Position numbers and translations under genes: made by a program | Shown: positions 7,704 to 16,160 of the stretch, piece after piece | Layout: the number at the start of each line of letters is the position of its first letter | Numbering within the stretch: the first letter of the stretch is position 1 | From: Okeanomitos corallinicola TIOX110 | GTDB lineage: Bacteria > Cyanobacteriota > Cyanobacteriia > Cyanobacteriales > Nostocaceae | Reading direction: 5' to 3' | Assembly (NCBI RefSeq): GCF_038050375.1 | Contig: NZ_CP150886.1 | Location: forward strand, 2,335,318-2,399,317 | Length of the DNA stretch: 64,000 nucleotides | The notes under the pieces: model-generated | Told to the model about the DNA's origin: nothing | What the model saw: only the letters and a program-made list of their open reading frames with translations | Databases searched by the model: none

Positions 7704-9662
7704 ATGACTAATTTACAAATTCAATTAAGTTGGGAAGATCCAACTACGGGAGAAAGAATCCAACCTCAGTTAAATGCTCCCATTGCTTTTGGTAGAGAAT
7801 TTGGTAAGTTACCGGCAGAAATTGGTGGTCAACGTGTCTCACGGATACTATTAAATAGTAATGAAGTATCTCGCTATCATGCTTTAATTGATTGGGAGCA
7901 AGATTGGGAACAAAATAATTTTATTGTCATTGACCAAAATAGTTCTAATGGTGTGTTAGTTAATGGTCAAAAACAAACACGCTGTCAGTTAGCTAATGGC
8001 GATACTTTGCAAATTGGGCCATATATTATTACTATCACATTTGGTCTTAATGCTACTACTGTAACTCCTAATCATTCTTCAACTATTCAATTTAATCCTA
8101 ATACTAATATTCCCGATCCAAATATATCTCCTGTTACACCTGTATCTAGTAATTTTCCACCACCAGAATTTAATAATCATAAAGTTGATTTACAGGCTAT
8201 TCATGCGACGGGTTTACCTGTGGATGAATGTGATTATTTAGCGGTTGGTGCTGGTTTAGGTAGTTTTATTTGGGTTGATTTATTAAGAATTAGTGGTGTT
8301 AAAGCTGAAAATATTGTTGCTTTGGGATTAGAACCAGAACCCTATGCACGTTATAAAAGATTGTGTTTAAATTCCCAAATTCCTTTACATGAAAGGTTGC
8401 GTTCTAATTCTGATTCTTGTCCTGATAATATTTGGGGTTGGCCTAGTTATGCGTTAAGAGAATCTTGGCATGATTTAATTAAAGGTGATGTTAAATCTGC
8501 ATTGAGATATTTATGGCAAGTTTTTAATGAACCAACTTTTGCAGAAACTTATACTCCCCGTGCTAGTAATGTTTTTGATTCTATAGATAGGGAAATTAAA
8601 CGCATTGGTTGGGAACAAATCTATCGCTATGGAAGGGTGAGATCAATTAGAAAAACTGAAGATGGTAGATATTGCATTGCTTACTCTCGTAGTCCGGGAG
8701 ATTATGCTTTTTTAGTTTGTCGTTATTTACATTTAGCTACGGGATATCCAGCTATTCAATTTTTACCAGATTTACAAGCTTATCGGGAAAAATATCAAGA
8801 TTTTAAGTCTGTAGTCAATGCCTATGAAGACCATAATCATGTATATGAAGAGTTAGAAAAACATGGTGGTACAGTTTTAATTCGCGGACGGGGTATTGTA
8901 GCTTCTCGTATTATTCAGCGTATTTATGAGGTGAGAAAACAAAATCGGAATATTACAGTTTTACATTTAATGCGATCGCCTAAACCCCAAGGTAATAAAT
9001 TTCAAAAAGCCCAACGTGCAGTTAAAAATCACTACGAGTTTCAACCTTTTAATTGGCCAAAAGCTTGTTGGGGTGGTGAACTAAGAGTGATGTTAGAAAA
9101 AGCGACTCCAGAGGAACGTCAACGTCTATTAACTGACTGGGGAGGAACTACGACAGCAGATCGTTCAGACTGGCAAAACATAGTTGCAGAAGGTATTAAA
9201 GAAGGTTGGTATCAAATCACATTTGGTCAAGTTGTTGCAGTAGAAAGAGATGCCGAAAATAATACTATTACCCATATTCAAGAAAAGGGTTTTGGCGAAA
9301 TGAAACTGACTGCAAAATTTATTGTTGACGCTACTGGACTTGATGCCAAAGTTAATGTTAATCCCCTTTTAGAAGATTTGGTAAAACATTATAATTTACC
9401 TTTAAATCATTTAGAAAGATTAGTAGTAGGAAACAATTTTGAATTAATAGAAATGCGTAATACTAAAGGTCAAATGTATGCAGCAGGGGCAATAACTTTA
9501 GGTGGACCCTATGCGGCTGTTGATAGTTTTTTAGGTTTGCAATATTCAGCCCTAGTTACTGTTGATGGGATGTACACTGCCCGTGCGCCTGGTGTGAAAC
9601 GTTTTAATACTTTTAGTTCTTTACAGCAGTGGATAAAATGGGTTTTGAATCAAAAACCTTAA
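7704..9662 (+). CDS. FHA domain fused to FAD/NAD(P)-binding oxidoreductase-like domain
   Basis: This 652-residue protein has an N-terminal FHA domain (about residues 5-115, with GRE, SRYHALID and NSSNGVLVNGQ at the phosphopeptide-binding positions). After a Pro/Thr/Asn-rich linker comes a long flavoprotein-like part (about 165-640). This opens with a dinucleotide-binding motif, DYLAVGAGLGSFIWVDLLR, has further Rossmann features (TVLIRGRGIVASRIIQ at about 390) and ends with IVDATGLDAKV and AAGAITLGGPYAA, as in FAD-dependent oxidoreductases. The substrate is unknown. The fusion suggests redox chemistry gated by Ser/Thr phosphorylation. It probably forms an operon with the FHA gene at 7123. Confidence 0.8.
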   Translation: MTNLQIQLSWEDPTTGERIQPQLNAPIAFGREFGKLPAEIGGQRVSRILLNSNEVSRYHALIDWEQDWEQNNFIVIDQNSSNGVLVNGQKQTRCQLANGDTLQIGPYIITITFGLNATTVTPNHSSTIQFNPNTNIPDPNISPVTPVSSNFPPPEFNNHKVDLQAIHATGLPVDECDYLAVGAGLGSFIWVDLLRISGVKAENIVALGLEPEPYARYKRLCLNSQIPLHERLRSNSDSCPDNIWGWPSYALRESWHDLIKGDVKSALRYLWQVFNEPTFAETYTPRASNVFDSIDREIKRIGWEQIYRYGRVRSIRKTEDGRYCIAYSRSPGDYAFLVCRYLHLATGYPAIQFLPDLQAYREKYQDFKSVVNAYEDHNHVYEELEKHGGTVLIRGRGIVASRIIQRIYEVRKQNRNITVLHLMRSPKPQGNKFQKAQRAVKNHYEFQPFNWPKACWGGELRVMLEKATPEERQRLLTDWGGTTTADRSDWQNIVAEGIKEGWYQITFGQVVAVERDAENNTITHIQEKGFGEMKLTAKFIVDATGLDAKVNVNPLLEDLVKHYNLPLNHLERLVVGNNFELIEMRNTKGQMYAAGAITLGGPYAAVDSFLGLQYSALVTVDGMYTARAPGVKRFNTFSSLQQWIKWVLNQKP

Positions 9663-9722
9663 TAGGAAATTGGAAATGGGAACATCAATATTTTTACCAA
9701 TTACCCATTACCAATTACTAAT

Positions 9723-10901
9723 CTATTCGGCGGCTAATCTGACAGCGGGATAAGGGAAAAGAGTTTTAAATCCGGCTAGACGTTCTTGAAATGATTCTGA
9801 GGCGTGATTCCATAAAGTTTCATAGTAGAAGAAAACTACACCTAATCCCCGTCTTTGAGAAGTTCTCACCTGGGTTTTAATTTGTTGAATTGATACTGGG
9901 TTAGTTCTTAAACCTGCCATTATTCCCACACCGGTAGGAATTTTCTGCTGTACTTCTTGCATTTCGGGACGTTCAAGTTTAGAAGTAAAACTGGCTAAAT
10001 TATCACGATAAACTTGAACAATTAGTTCATCTACTATGTTTAATCTCACCCAACTTAACCAATCTTGTAATTGTAGTTTATAAGCAAAATCGTAATAATT
10101 AGGGGATACAGAAAAGATTACTTTTGGTTTGATTTGCTTAATTCTTTGATTAAGTCTCACCATGAAATCTGTAATTTTATCTGCTCTCCATTTTACCCAT
10201 TCTGGGTCTTGGGAATTAGCTGGTGGGTTTTTCTGCATCTCTTGACGATATAAAGAAACTGTATATTTATCGTAGCCAAATTCATGGGGTAAGCTGGTAT
10301 GATCATCAAATTGGATGCCATCAATATCATATTTATAAGCAAGTTCTACTAGCAAATTAGTAATAAATTGCTGTACTTCTGGGTGGAAAGGATTTAACCA
10401 TGCAACCTCACCCGCAGCACTAACAGAAGTTTCTCCACCATTACGTTTTTGTGTTAACCATTCTGGTTTATTTAGTGCTAGTTCTGAAGTGGGAGGAGTC
10501 ATAAACCCAAATTCAAACCAAGGAACTACAAGTAAATTTTGACGATGGGCTTGATTAATTATATCTGCAAGAATATCATGACCATCTGAACCACGAAATA
10601 CAAATGGTTGAATATCAATTTGTTTAGCTACATGACTAGGATACATAACATAACCAGAATTCCAAACTACAGGATAAATAGTATTGAAGTTTAATTGCCT
10701 TAATTTTGTGACTGCTTCTGTCACCTTTTCACGATTTTTAAAGACGTTTAAGTCATTATTGGTAATCCATACACCACGAATTTCTTGACGCGGTATTTGC
10801 GCATTAGCAGGAATGAAATAATTGGTTAATAAAACTGTACTGAAGGAGATTAAACACAACCATATAAATAGGTTTTTAAAAAATCTTTGCTGCCAAGTCA
10901 T
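9723..10901 (-). CDS. GHL10-type glycoside hydrolase-like protein (PF02638)
   Basis: The protein has an N-terminal signal/anchor segment (MTWQQRFFKNLFIWLCLISF and following, cleavage plausible after PANA). Next comes a TIM-barrel-like domain starting REIRGVWITNNDLNVF, characteristic of the GHL10/DUF187 family. Conserved features such as VVPWFEFGFM, WLNPFHPEVQQF, DGIQFDDHTSLP and FSVSPNYYDFAYK are in order. The start at 10901 is chosen because it gives a compact signal sequence; an in-frame ATG at 10949 adds 16 residues. The family is thought to act on cell-envelope or exported polysaccharide; the substrate is not known here. It is monocistronic. Confidence 0.87.
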   Translation of the reverse strand: MTWQQRFFKNLFIWLCLISFSTVLLTNYFIPANAQIPRQEIRGVWITNNDLNVFKNREKVTEAVTKLRQLNFNTIYPVVWNSGYVMYPSHVAKQIDIQPFVFRGSDGHDILADIINQAHRQNLLVVPWFEFGFMTPPTSELALNKPEWLTQKRNGGETSVSAAGEVAWLNPFHPEVQQFITNLLVELAYKYDIDGIQFDDHTSLPHEFGYDKYTVSLYRQEMQKNPPANSQDPEWVKWRADKITDFMVRLNQRIKQIKPKVIFSVSPNYYDFAYKLQLQDWLSWVRLNIVDELIVQVYRDNLASFTSKLERPEMQEVQQKIPTGVGIMAGLRTNPVSIQQIKTQVRTSQRRGLGVVFFYYETLWNHASESFQERLAGFKTLFPYPAVRLAAE

Positions 10902-11262
10902 AATTTTTTGATAGTAATTGTTTGAAGAAACCCTAAATAATCGTATCATGGGATAGTGTTTATTTAAAACAGATGCAATCTGATTACATAATCCAGTTCT
11001 ATTATTTAGGAATAATATGATATTAAATAATCAGAGATTATGGTTTGGTAGCAATATATTCAATACGGAATCTTGTATTTATTTGATGACATAAATCTCA
11101 ATTATCTAATAGCATTTCAAATTGTTGACGCAGCTAGTTGAAATTTGTGCCTAACTTTACGAAAAAAATAAATTCTTCAGTTAAAAAGATAAAAAACATA
11201 CTATATAATAGTGTGACAACGTGTATAATTTTGTAAAGATATAAACCACATTACTATTTAAA
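10902..11262. other. Intergenic region without a supported gene
   Basis: AT-rich spacer between the divergent GHL10 and SGNH-hydrolase genes, which must hold both promoters. I see no repeat or RNA structure that I can defend. No open frame here looks coding. Confidence 0.5.
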
Positions 11263-11982
11263 ATGCAAACTGTAAAGCCTTCGTCGTCAATGCTATCTGT
11301 AGCCCCAAAACTATGCCAGCCTTTAAAAATAGTCGCTTTGGGAGATAGCTTAGTATATGGATACGGTGATCCAGAAAAAGGTGGTTGGGTGGAACAACTG
11401 CGCCGGTGGTGGATGTTACCGGATAGTGTGGGTCATGTGCTTTATAATTTGGGGGTAAGGGGCGATCGCACTCAGCAAGTTTCCCAACGCTTAGAAGCAG
11501 AATTTCGTCACCGGGGAGAAATTAGAAACTGTGTACCGGATCTAATTATCCTCTCTGTTGGTGTCAATGACTCACCCCGTTTAGGTCGTCCTAACGGCAA
11601 AAATTGTACAGATTTCAACCAATTTGAAACGGAAATTTATACATTATTAGACAAAGCACAAAAATTATGTCCTGTTCTGTTTGTCGGGATGATTCCTGTG
11701 AATGAAAGCAAAATGCCTTTTTTAGATTGTTTATATTTCAATCATGAAGATCAATATCGTTATAAAGAAGCGACGCGTACAGCTTGTCAACAAAGAAAAA
11801 TTCCCTATTTAGACATATTTGATCAATGGATGTCTCATAGTGAAAATTGGCGCAATGAACGCATCACTAATGATGGAATTCACCCTAATACTCTTGGTTA
11901 TCAAGATTTATTAGAAGCCGTTCTCAATTGGGATGAATTATCTAGATATCATTGTCAATTGGATTATCAACTTAAACTGTAA
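11263..11982 (+). CDS. SGNH/GDSL-type esterase
   Basis: This 239-residue protein shows the SGNH hydrolase blocks: VALGDSLVYGYGDP (catalytic Ser, block I), NLGVRGDRTQQ (Gly block), IILSVGVNDS (Asn block) and NDGIHPNTLGY (catalytic Asp and His). Family members are lipases, acyl esterases or lysophospholipases; the natural substrate cannot be told from sequence. No signal peptide is visible, so it is probably cytoplasmic. It is followed 37 bases later by a small membrane-protein gene, probably the same transcript. Confidence 0.9.
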   Translation: MQTVKPSSSMLSVAPKLCQPLKIVALGDSLVYGYGDPEKGGWVEQLRRWWMLPDSVGHVLYNLGVRGDRTQQVSQRLEAEFRHRGEIRNCVPDLIILSVGVNDSPRLGRPNGKNCTDFNQFETEIYTLLDKAQKLCPVLFVGMIPVNESKMPFLDCLYFNHEDQYRYKEATRTACQQRKIPYLDIFDQWMSHSENWRNERITNDGIHPNTLGYQDLLEAVLNWDELSRYHCQLDYQLKL

Positions 11983-12019
11983 AAACAAAAGCTATAACTT
12001 TCTAAACTCTTGAATTATC

Positions 12020-12454
12020 ATGACTCCAACTTTATTTGGTCGTTGGCAAACTCGATTATTACTATTAGCAACTTTTGGTGTATTAGTATCTATACCTTTT
12101 GTTTTAGGGTTAATAGGTGCTGGTGCTAATAGTGTTTATTTTTGGATACTGGGTTATGTAGCTATTTTTGGTTTAGGTTGGGATATTGTGTATAACTTCA
12201 TCCAAAAATCTCGCTGGGATAGAGACTGGCCAGCAGCTTATCAGCTTTTTGCGGGTATTTGGGAAATGGTTTTTGTATTATGTGGTATTAAAATATTTGG
12301 ATTTTTACCCATACCCATGCCAAAAGATGAATTACCCATAGGCACATTTTTTTTACATTATTCTATAGTTTGGTTAGCAGTTTTTGTCACTTCTCAAAGT
12401 TTGATGAGAATTATTTTTCCAAGATGGCGTTTTCGTGGTGGTCAGTGGTTATAA
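12020..12454 (+). CDS. Conserved small membrane protein, four predicted TM segments
   Basis: This 144-residue hydrophobic protein has membrane segments at about 12-36, 38-62, 72-95 and 112-133. It has Trp-rich loops (SRWDRDWPAAYQLFAGIWE) and no enzyme motif. I do not recognise a characterised family, though the pattern is typical of proteins conserved across filamentous cyanobacteria. It lies between an SGNH esterase and a TspO-like gene, all on the same strand, and may share their transcript. Confidence 0.75.
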   Translation: MTPTLFGRWQTRLLLLATFGVLVSIPFVLGLIGAGANSVYFWILGYVAIFGLGWDIVYNFIQKSRWDRDWPAAYQLFAGIWEMVFVLCGIKIFGFLPIPMPKDELPIGTFFLHYSIVWLAVFVTSQSLMRIIFPRWRFRGGQWL

Positions 12455-12531
12455 AAATATAAAACAAAAGCCAATCAAAACAAATAAATAGTAATATTGT
12501 GAATGATAAAACTATCTAGCATTTTGTAATT

Positions 12532-13284
12532 ATGAATCAATCCAATAATATTGGCATAGTGGAAAAGTTTGTCAACACAGTGATCGGTGTAAAACCAGGA
12601 AATCAAACACATTCCCTAAGTACATCAGCAACAACAAAAGAAATAGATATCAAAGCAGTTATAATTTATAAATTAGGGACTATCTTACAAATAGGTGTGA
12701 TGGTTGTTGTGTTACTAGGAATGGAAAAGTTAGTCAGTTTAATTGATAATAACTCAGCTTTTCCCAGTTGGTTTAGCACTTTAGTAACTGCATTGTTTTT
12801 TGCTTTATTAAGTATCCGTTCCCGCATTTTTTCGTTGTTAGATAATACCCGTTCTCGGACAACTTATGATCAGGTAATTAGACCAAGATGGTCTCCTCCT
12901 CCTTTAGTATTTCCTATTGTTTGGATGCTAATTGCTGTTTTAAGGGTGATTTCTTCGGTGTTAATTTGGCAAAATATGAATCACCAATTTTTAGTATTAC
13001 CTTTAATTTTATTTGTGATCCATCTAGCTGTAGGTGATACTTGGAATACGATTTTTACAGTAGAACGCAGATTAGGTGCTGCTGTTCCTGTAGTAATTTT
13101 AGGACCTTGGTTATCTGCGATAGTGGTAACGGCAATTTATTGGCAAACTGTACCTTTAGCGGGAATGATTTTATCTTTTTCCTGTGTGTGGTTAACTGTT
13201 GCTTCTGCGTTGGTATTTAGAATTTGGCAGTTAAATGGATCTGAACCTTTATATCCTTTAAAATTAGTATCTTTGGAGGAATAA
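12532..13284 (+). CDS. TspO/MBR-like membrane protein with N-terminal extension
   Basis: This 250-residue protein has about five membrane segments in its last 200 residues. The motif RPRWSPPPLVFPIVWMLI and the spacing of tryptophans match the TspO/mitochondrial benzodiazepine receptor family, which binds porphyrins and participates in stress signalling. It is about 90 residues longer than classical TspO, because of a polar N-terminus and one extra membrane segment near residues 50-70. The assignment is by motif only. The start ATG at 12532 follows an AT-rich leader without a strong ribosome binding site. Confidence 0.72.
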   Translation: MNQSNNIGIVEKFVNTVIGVKPGNQTHSLSTSATTKEIDIKAVIIYKLGTILQIGVMVVVLLGMEKLVSLIDNNSAFPSWFSTLVTALFFALLSIRSRIFSLLDNTRSRTTYDQVIRPRWSPPPLVFPIVWMLIAVLRVISSVLIWQNMNHQFLVLPLILFVIHLAVGDTWNTIFTVERRLGAAVPVVILGPWLSAIVVTAIYWQTVPLAGMILSFSCVWLTVASALVFRIWQLNGSEPLYPLKLVSLEE

Positions 13285-13443
13285 GCAGGTAAATTTATAA
13301 TTTGCGATCGCACTATTTTATATCATTAAATTAAGAGCGATCGCACAACTTGTAGTATTAGTATGATTTGATCAATTTTTTTGATAGCCGAATTTTACAA
13401 GAAAATTAATCCTACACATTCCGATCTTAATTGGAAATATTCT

Positions 13444-14100
13444 ATGAAAACTTTTACTATTGGACATTCAAATCATACCATTGAATCTTTTCTTGAACTG
13501 TTACAAAAACACGATATTACAGCTTTAGCTGATGTGCGTTCTAGTCCCTATAGTCGCAGATTTCCCCAGTTTAATCAATCTAGTTTAAAAGCAGCATTGA
13601 AAACTGTCAATATTGCTTATGTTCCCTTGGGTGATAATTTGGGTGCGCGTCCTAGTGATAGAAGTTGTTATGTAGATGGGATGGCCAGATATGATTTAAT
13701 TGCTACGACGGAAGCATTTAAAGTTGGCTTAAATCGTTTAATTCAAGGTTCACATAAATTCCAACTTAGTTTAATGTGTGCAGAACAAGACCCCATTGTT
13801 TGTCATCGGGCAATTTTGATTTCTCCACATCTTAAAATTTCAGGTTTGGATATTTATCATATTCTTAAAAATGGGAATTTAGAATCTAATGAAGATTTAG
13901 AAAACCGGGTTTTAAAACAGCATAATTTATATGAATTATTACCCGAAAATCAAAGTCATGTTAAACAGCTTTCTCTGTTTGATATGCAGTCTGTTCCAAC
14001 TATAGAAAAACAGTTTACCCGTGCGGAGTTGGTTGAAAAAGCATATCAATTACAAGCTGAAAAAGTCGCTTATACTGAAAATAAGGATGACCATGAATAA
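13444..14100 (+). CDS. DUF488 family protein (first of a pair)
   Basis: This is a 218-residue DUF488 protein: MKTFTIGHSNHTIESFLELL at the start, LADVRSSPYSRRFPQFN with the conserved D-x-R, and a late cysteine motif, MCAEQDPIVCHRAIL. The ATG at 13444 is chosen; an upstream TTG at 13381 would add 21 unconserved residues. DUF488 proteins are predicted nucleic-acid-associated enzymes with a conserved Cys-x-E...Cys-His-Arg motif; their reaction is not firmly established. The gene overlaps a second, divergent DUF488 gene by eight bases, and a probable dual-OB gene follows, which suggests one functional module. Confidence 0.9.
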   Translation: MKTFTIGHSNHTIESFLELLQKHDITALADVRSSPYSRRFPQFNQSSLKAALKTVNIAYVPLGDNLGARPSDRSCYVDGMARYDLIATTEAFKVGLNRLIQGSHKFQLSLMCAEQDPIVCHRAILISPHLKISGLDIYHILKNGNLESNEDLENRVLKQHNLYELLPENQSHVKQLSLFDMQSVPTIEKQFTRAELVEKAYQLQAEKVAYTENKDDHE

Positions 14101-14560
14101 GGATAATGATAAAAATCAAGAACTTGATTTATTTACGATTGGTTTTACTCAAAAAAAAGCAGAACAGTTTTTTGAAACCTTAATTAAATCCGGTGTGAAA
14201 AGGGTGATTGATACCCGATTAAATAACGTTTCTCAACTTGCAGGATTTGCAAAAAAGCAGGATTTACAATATTTTCTCCAGAAAATTGCAGGTATTGAAT
14301 ATATCCATATTCTTGATTTAGCACCGACTAAAGATATTCTGGATGCTTATAAAAAGAAAGAAATAACTTGGGATGTTTATGAGGAAAGATTCAATCTGCT
14401 GATTTCACAACGACAAATTGAAAAGAAAGTATCTATAGATATGATAGATAAAAGTTGTTTGTTATGTAGTGAACTGAAACCCCATAACTGTCATCGTCGG
14501 TTAGTTGCTGAATACTTGCAAGGTAAATTAGATAAACATATCAAAATTCATCATCTTTAA
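14093..14560 (+). CDS. DUF488 family protein (second of a pair)
   Basis: This 155-residue DUF488 protein has FTIGFTQKKAEQFFETL at its N-terminus, VIDTRLNNVSQLAGFAKK where the first copy has DVRSSPYS, and the cysteine motif CLLCSELKPHNCHRRLVAEYL. It is shorter than the first copy and only distantly similar, so the two are likely different subunits rather than a recent duplication. The ATG at 14093 has an AAGGA ribosome binding site at 14083-14087 and overlaps the end of the first gene. An ATG at 14087 in the same frame is less well placed. Confidence 0.88.
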   Translation: MNKDNDKNQELDLFTIGFTQKKAEQFFETLIKSGVKRVIDTRLNNVSQLAGFAKKQDLQYFLQKIAGIEYIHILDLAPTKDILDAYKKKEITWDVYEERFNLLISQRQIEKKVSIDMIDKSCLLCSELKPHNCHRRLVAEYLQGKLDKHIKIHHL

Positions 14561-14683
14561 GTATATTCTTGGATTTATATCTCTACTTCTCTTGTTTAAG
14601 CGTTAAGTAGTTTTACTGTTCACTTTAAAAATCATCTCATTTTACTATTACTGGAATAAGTAAGGTGCTGATGAGAATAAAAG

Positions 14684-15439
14684 ATGTTGACGTTTGATAT
14701 TATTTGTCTTGCGAAATCTACAAAACATGGTGGACTTTGTATTGCTGGTATAAAAACCGATGGTTCTGGATGGTTGCGGCCAATTTCTAATCGCAGAAAT
14801 GGTACTTTATATGCAGAACATTACACTACTAGAGATGGTAGAGAACCGCAATTATTTGATATTATTAGAATTCCTTTGATCAGACATCAACCAGAATGTC
14901 ATCATCCTGAAAATTATCTAATTCATTATAGTTATAAATGGCAGATTTTAGGAAAAGCAAGTTTAGAACAGGTCAAGAATTTACTAAAACCGGAAATTAA
15001 ACGTAGTTCTACTAAACCGAATTTATTAGGTAATTTTGATAAACAGATATGTTATGAAGATTTACAGGTAACTCCTTTGAAATCCTCATTAGCTATGATT
15101 AATCCAGACAATTTAGAATGGGAAGTTCGATATAATAAGCAAAATAATAAAACTGTTAGATGTTTATTTTCTTTGTGTGATAATTTTTATGATTTACCTA
15201 TTACTGATCCGGTGTGGATAGAGAAAATGAATTATTTAGAAGAGGGAATATTCTCTTGTAAAGACGTAATAAAAAAACTGAACTTAGAAAACTTTGAAGC
15301 AGATAAATTTAGATTAACCATTAGTTTAAGTGAACCATTTCAACCTTATTATCCTAGTCAGTTAGAATATTGTTATAAATTAGTCGCTTCCGTCATTAAT
15401 GTTGCTGATATTAGTAAACATTTGGGATGGTATAGGTAA
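14684..15439 (+). CDS. Probable dual OB-fold protein linked to DUF488
   Basis: This 251-residue protein begins MLTFDIICLAKSTKHGGLCI and has KTDGSGWLRPISNRRNGTL and FDIIRIPLIRHQPECHHPEN early on. These features I associate with the 'dual OB-containing domain' (DuOB) family. It lacks membrane or signal segments. It follows the DUF488 pair on the same strand with a 123-base gap. The combination suggests a nucleic-acid-binding partner for the DUF488 proteins, perhaps in modification or defence. Family assignment is from memory of the N-terminal motif and should be treated as moderate; the gene itself is well supported. Confidence 0.75.
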   Translation: MLTFDIICLAKSTKHGGLCIAGIKTDGSGWLRPISNRRNGTLYAEHYTTRDGREPQLFDIIRIPLIRHQPECHHPENYLIHYSYKWQILGKASLEQVKNLLKPEIKRSSTKPNLLGNFDKQICYEDLQVTPLKSSLAMINPDNLEWEVRYNKQNNKTVRCLFSLCDNFYDLPITDPVWIEKMNYLEEGIFSCKDVIKKLNLENFEADKFRLTISLSEPFQPYYPSQLEYCYKLVASVINVADISKHLGWYR

Positions 15440-15500
15440 TAGGTGATAGTATTTCTCTGCGTTCTCTGCGGTTCGTTATTCTTAAATTTTCTAAGTAACA

Positions 15501-15531
15501 GATCCCCGACTTCTTCAATAAATCTGGGATT
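15501..15531. repeat. GATCCCCGACTTCTT palindromic repeat, copy 1
   Basis: GATCCCCGACTTCTT followed by an imperfect inverted half (AATCTGGGAT). A second copy lies on the other side of the 2TM gene at 16083-16107. This copy lies in the 273-base gap 15440-15712, which also contains CTCTGCGTTCTCTGCGG, a CTCTGCG-type dispersed repeat. Confidence 0.65.
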
Positions 15532-15712
15532 TAAGAATATCTAAAAATATTAACCAATTTGTGTTGTTAAATACGGCATTTATTAATATTTAAGATATAA
15601 AATATGTTTCTAATCTGTTTTTAAAAACAGGTTCATATATTTTTTACGGTTGTATTTCTACCGCTTCAAAAGTAAATCTCAAAACTATATTTTACCATTT
15701 TAGGTATTGATA

Positions 15713-16075
15713 ATGACTTACAATTCAGAGGAAATGCAACAAATCCTCGAAGTTGCTTTTAAACGTCAGCAGCAGGGAGAATTTACACGGGAACAGATAA
15801 TAGAAATTGCATCAGAATTAGGTGTTTCTTCAGAATCGTTAAAAGCTGCGGAACAAGAATGGTTAACAAAACAAGTGGAAGTGAAAAAAGATCGGATGTC
15901 CAATAATCAAAAACGCCAAGAATTCAAGTCTCATTTAATTACTTTTATTGCAGTTAATGGGTTTTTGATTTTATTGAATTTATTCACAAGTCCTGGATAT
16001 TTTTGGGCAATTTTTCCGCTTTTAGGGTGGGGTTTAGGTTTGCTGTTACATTGGGTGAATGTTTCTAAAATGTAA
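15713..16075 (+). CDS. 2TM-domain protein
   Basis: This 120-residue protein has a soluble N-terminal half. It includes an EEMQQILEVAFKRQQQGEFT helix-turn-helix-like stretch with ELGVSSESLKAAEQEW, and it resembles the short helical modules found in cyanobacterial 2TM proteins. Two membrane segments follow (about 73-92 and 95-115), the 2TM domain. ATG at 15713 is used; a TTG two codons upstream is possible. Function is unknown; the 2TM domain is found attached to various sensors. The gene is bracketed by two copies of a GATCCCCGACTTCTT repeat. Confidence 0.8.
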   Translation: MTYNSEEMQQILEVAFKRQQQGEFTREQIIEIASELGVSSESLKAAEQEWLTKQVEVKKDRMSNNQKRQEFKSHLITFIAVNGFLILLNLFTSPGYFWAIFPLLGWGLGLLLHWVNVSKM

Positions 16076-16082
16076 GGATTTA

Positions 16083-16107
16083 GATCCCCGACTTCTTGAA
16101 GAAGTTG
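16083..16107. repeat. GATCCCCGACTTCTT palindromic repeat, copy 2
   Basis: An almost perfect palindrome: CCCCGACTTCTT then AAGAAGTTGGGG. It sits just after the 2TM gene and could act as a hairpin in the transcript. It is related to the copy at 15501-15531. Confidence 0.7.
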
Positions 16108-16160
16108 GGGTTATGGATATTAATGTCAGCGAGTCAGCTTTTTTTGCCTAAAATTTGTTA

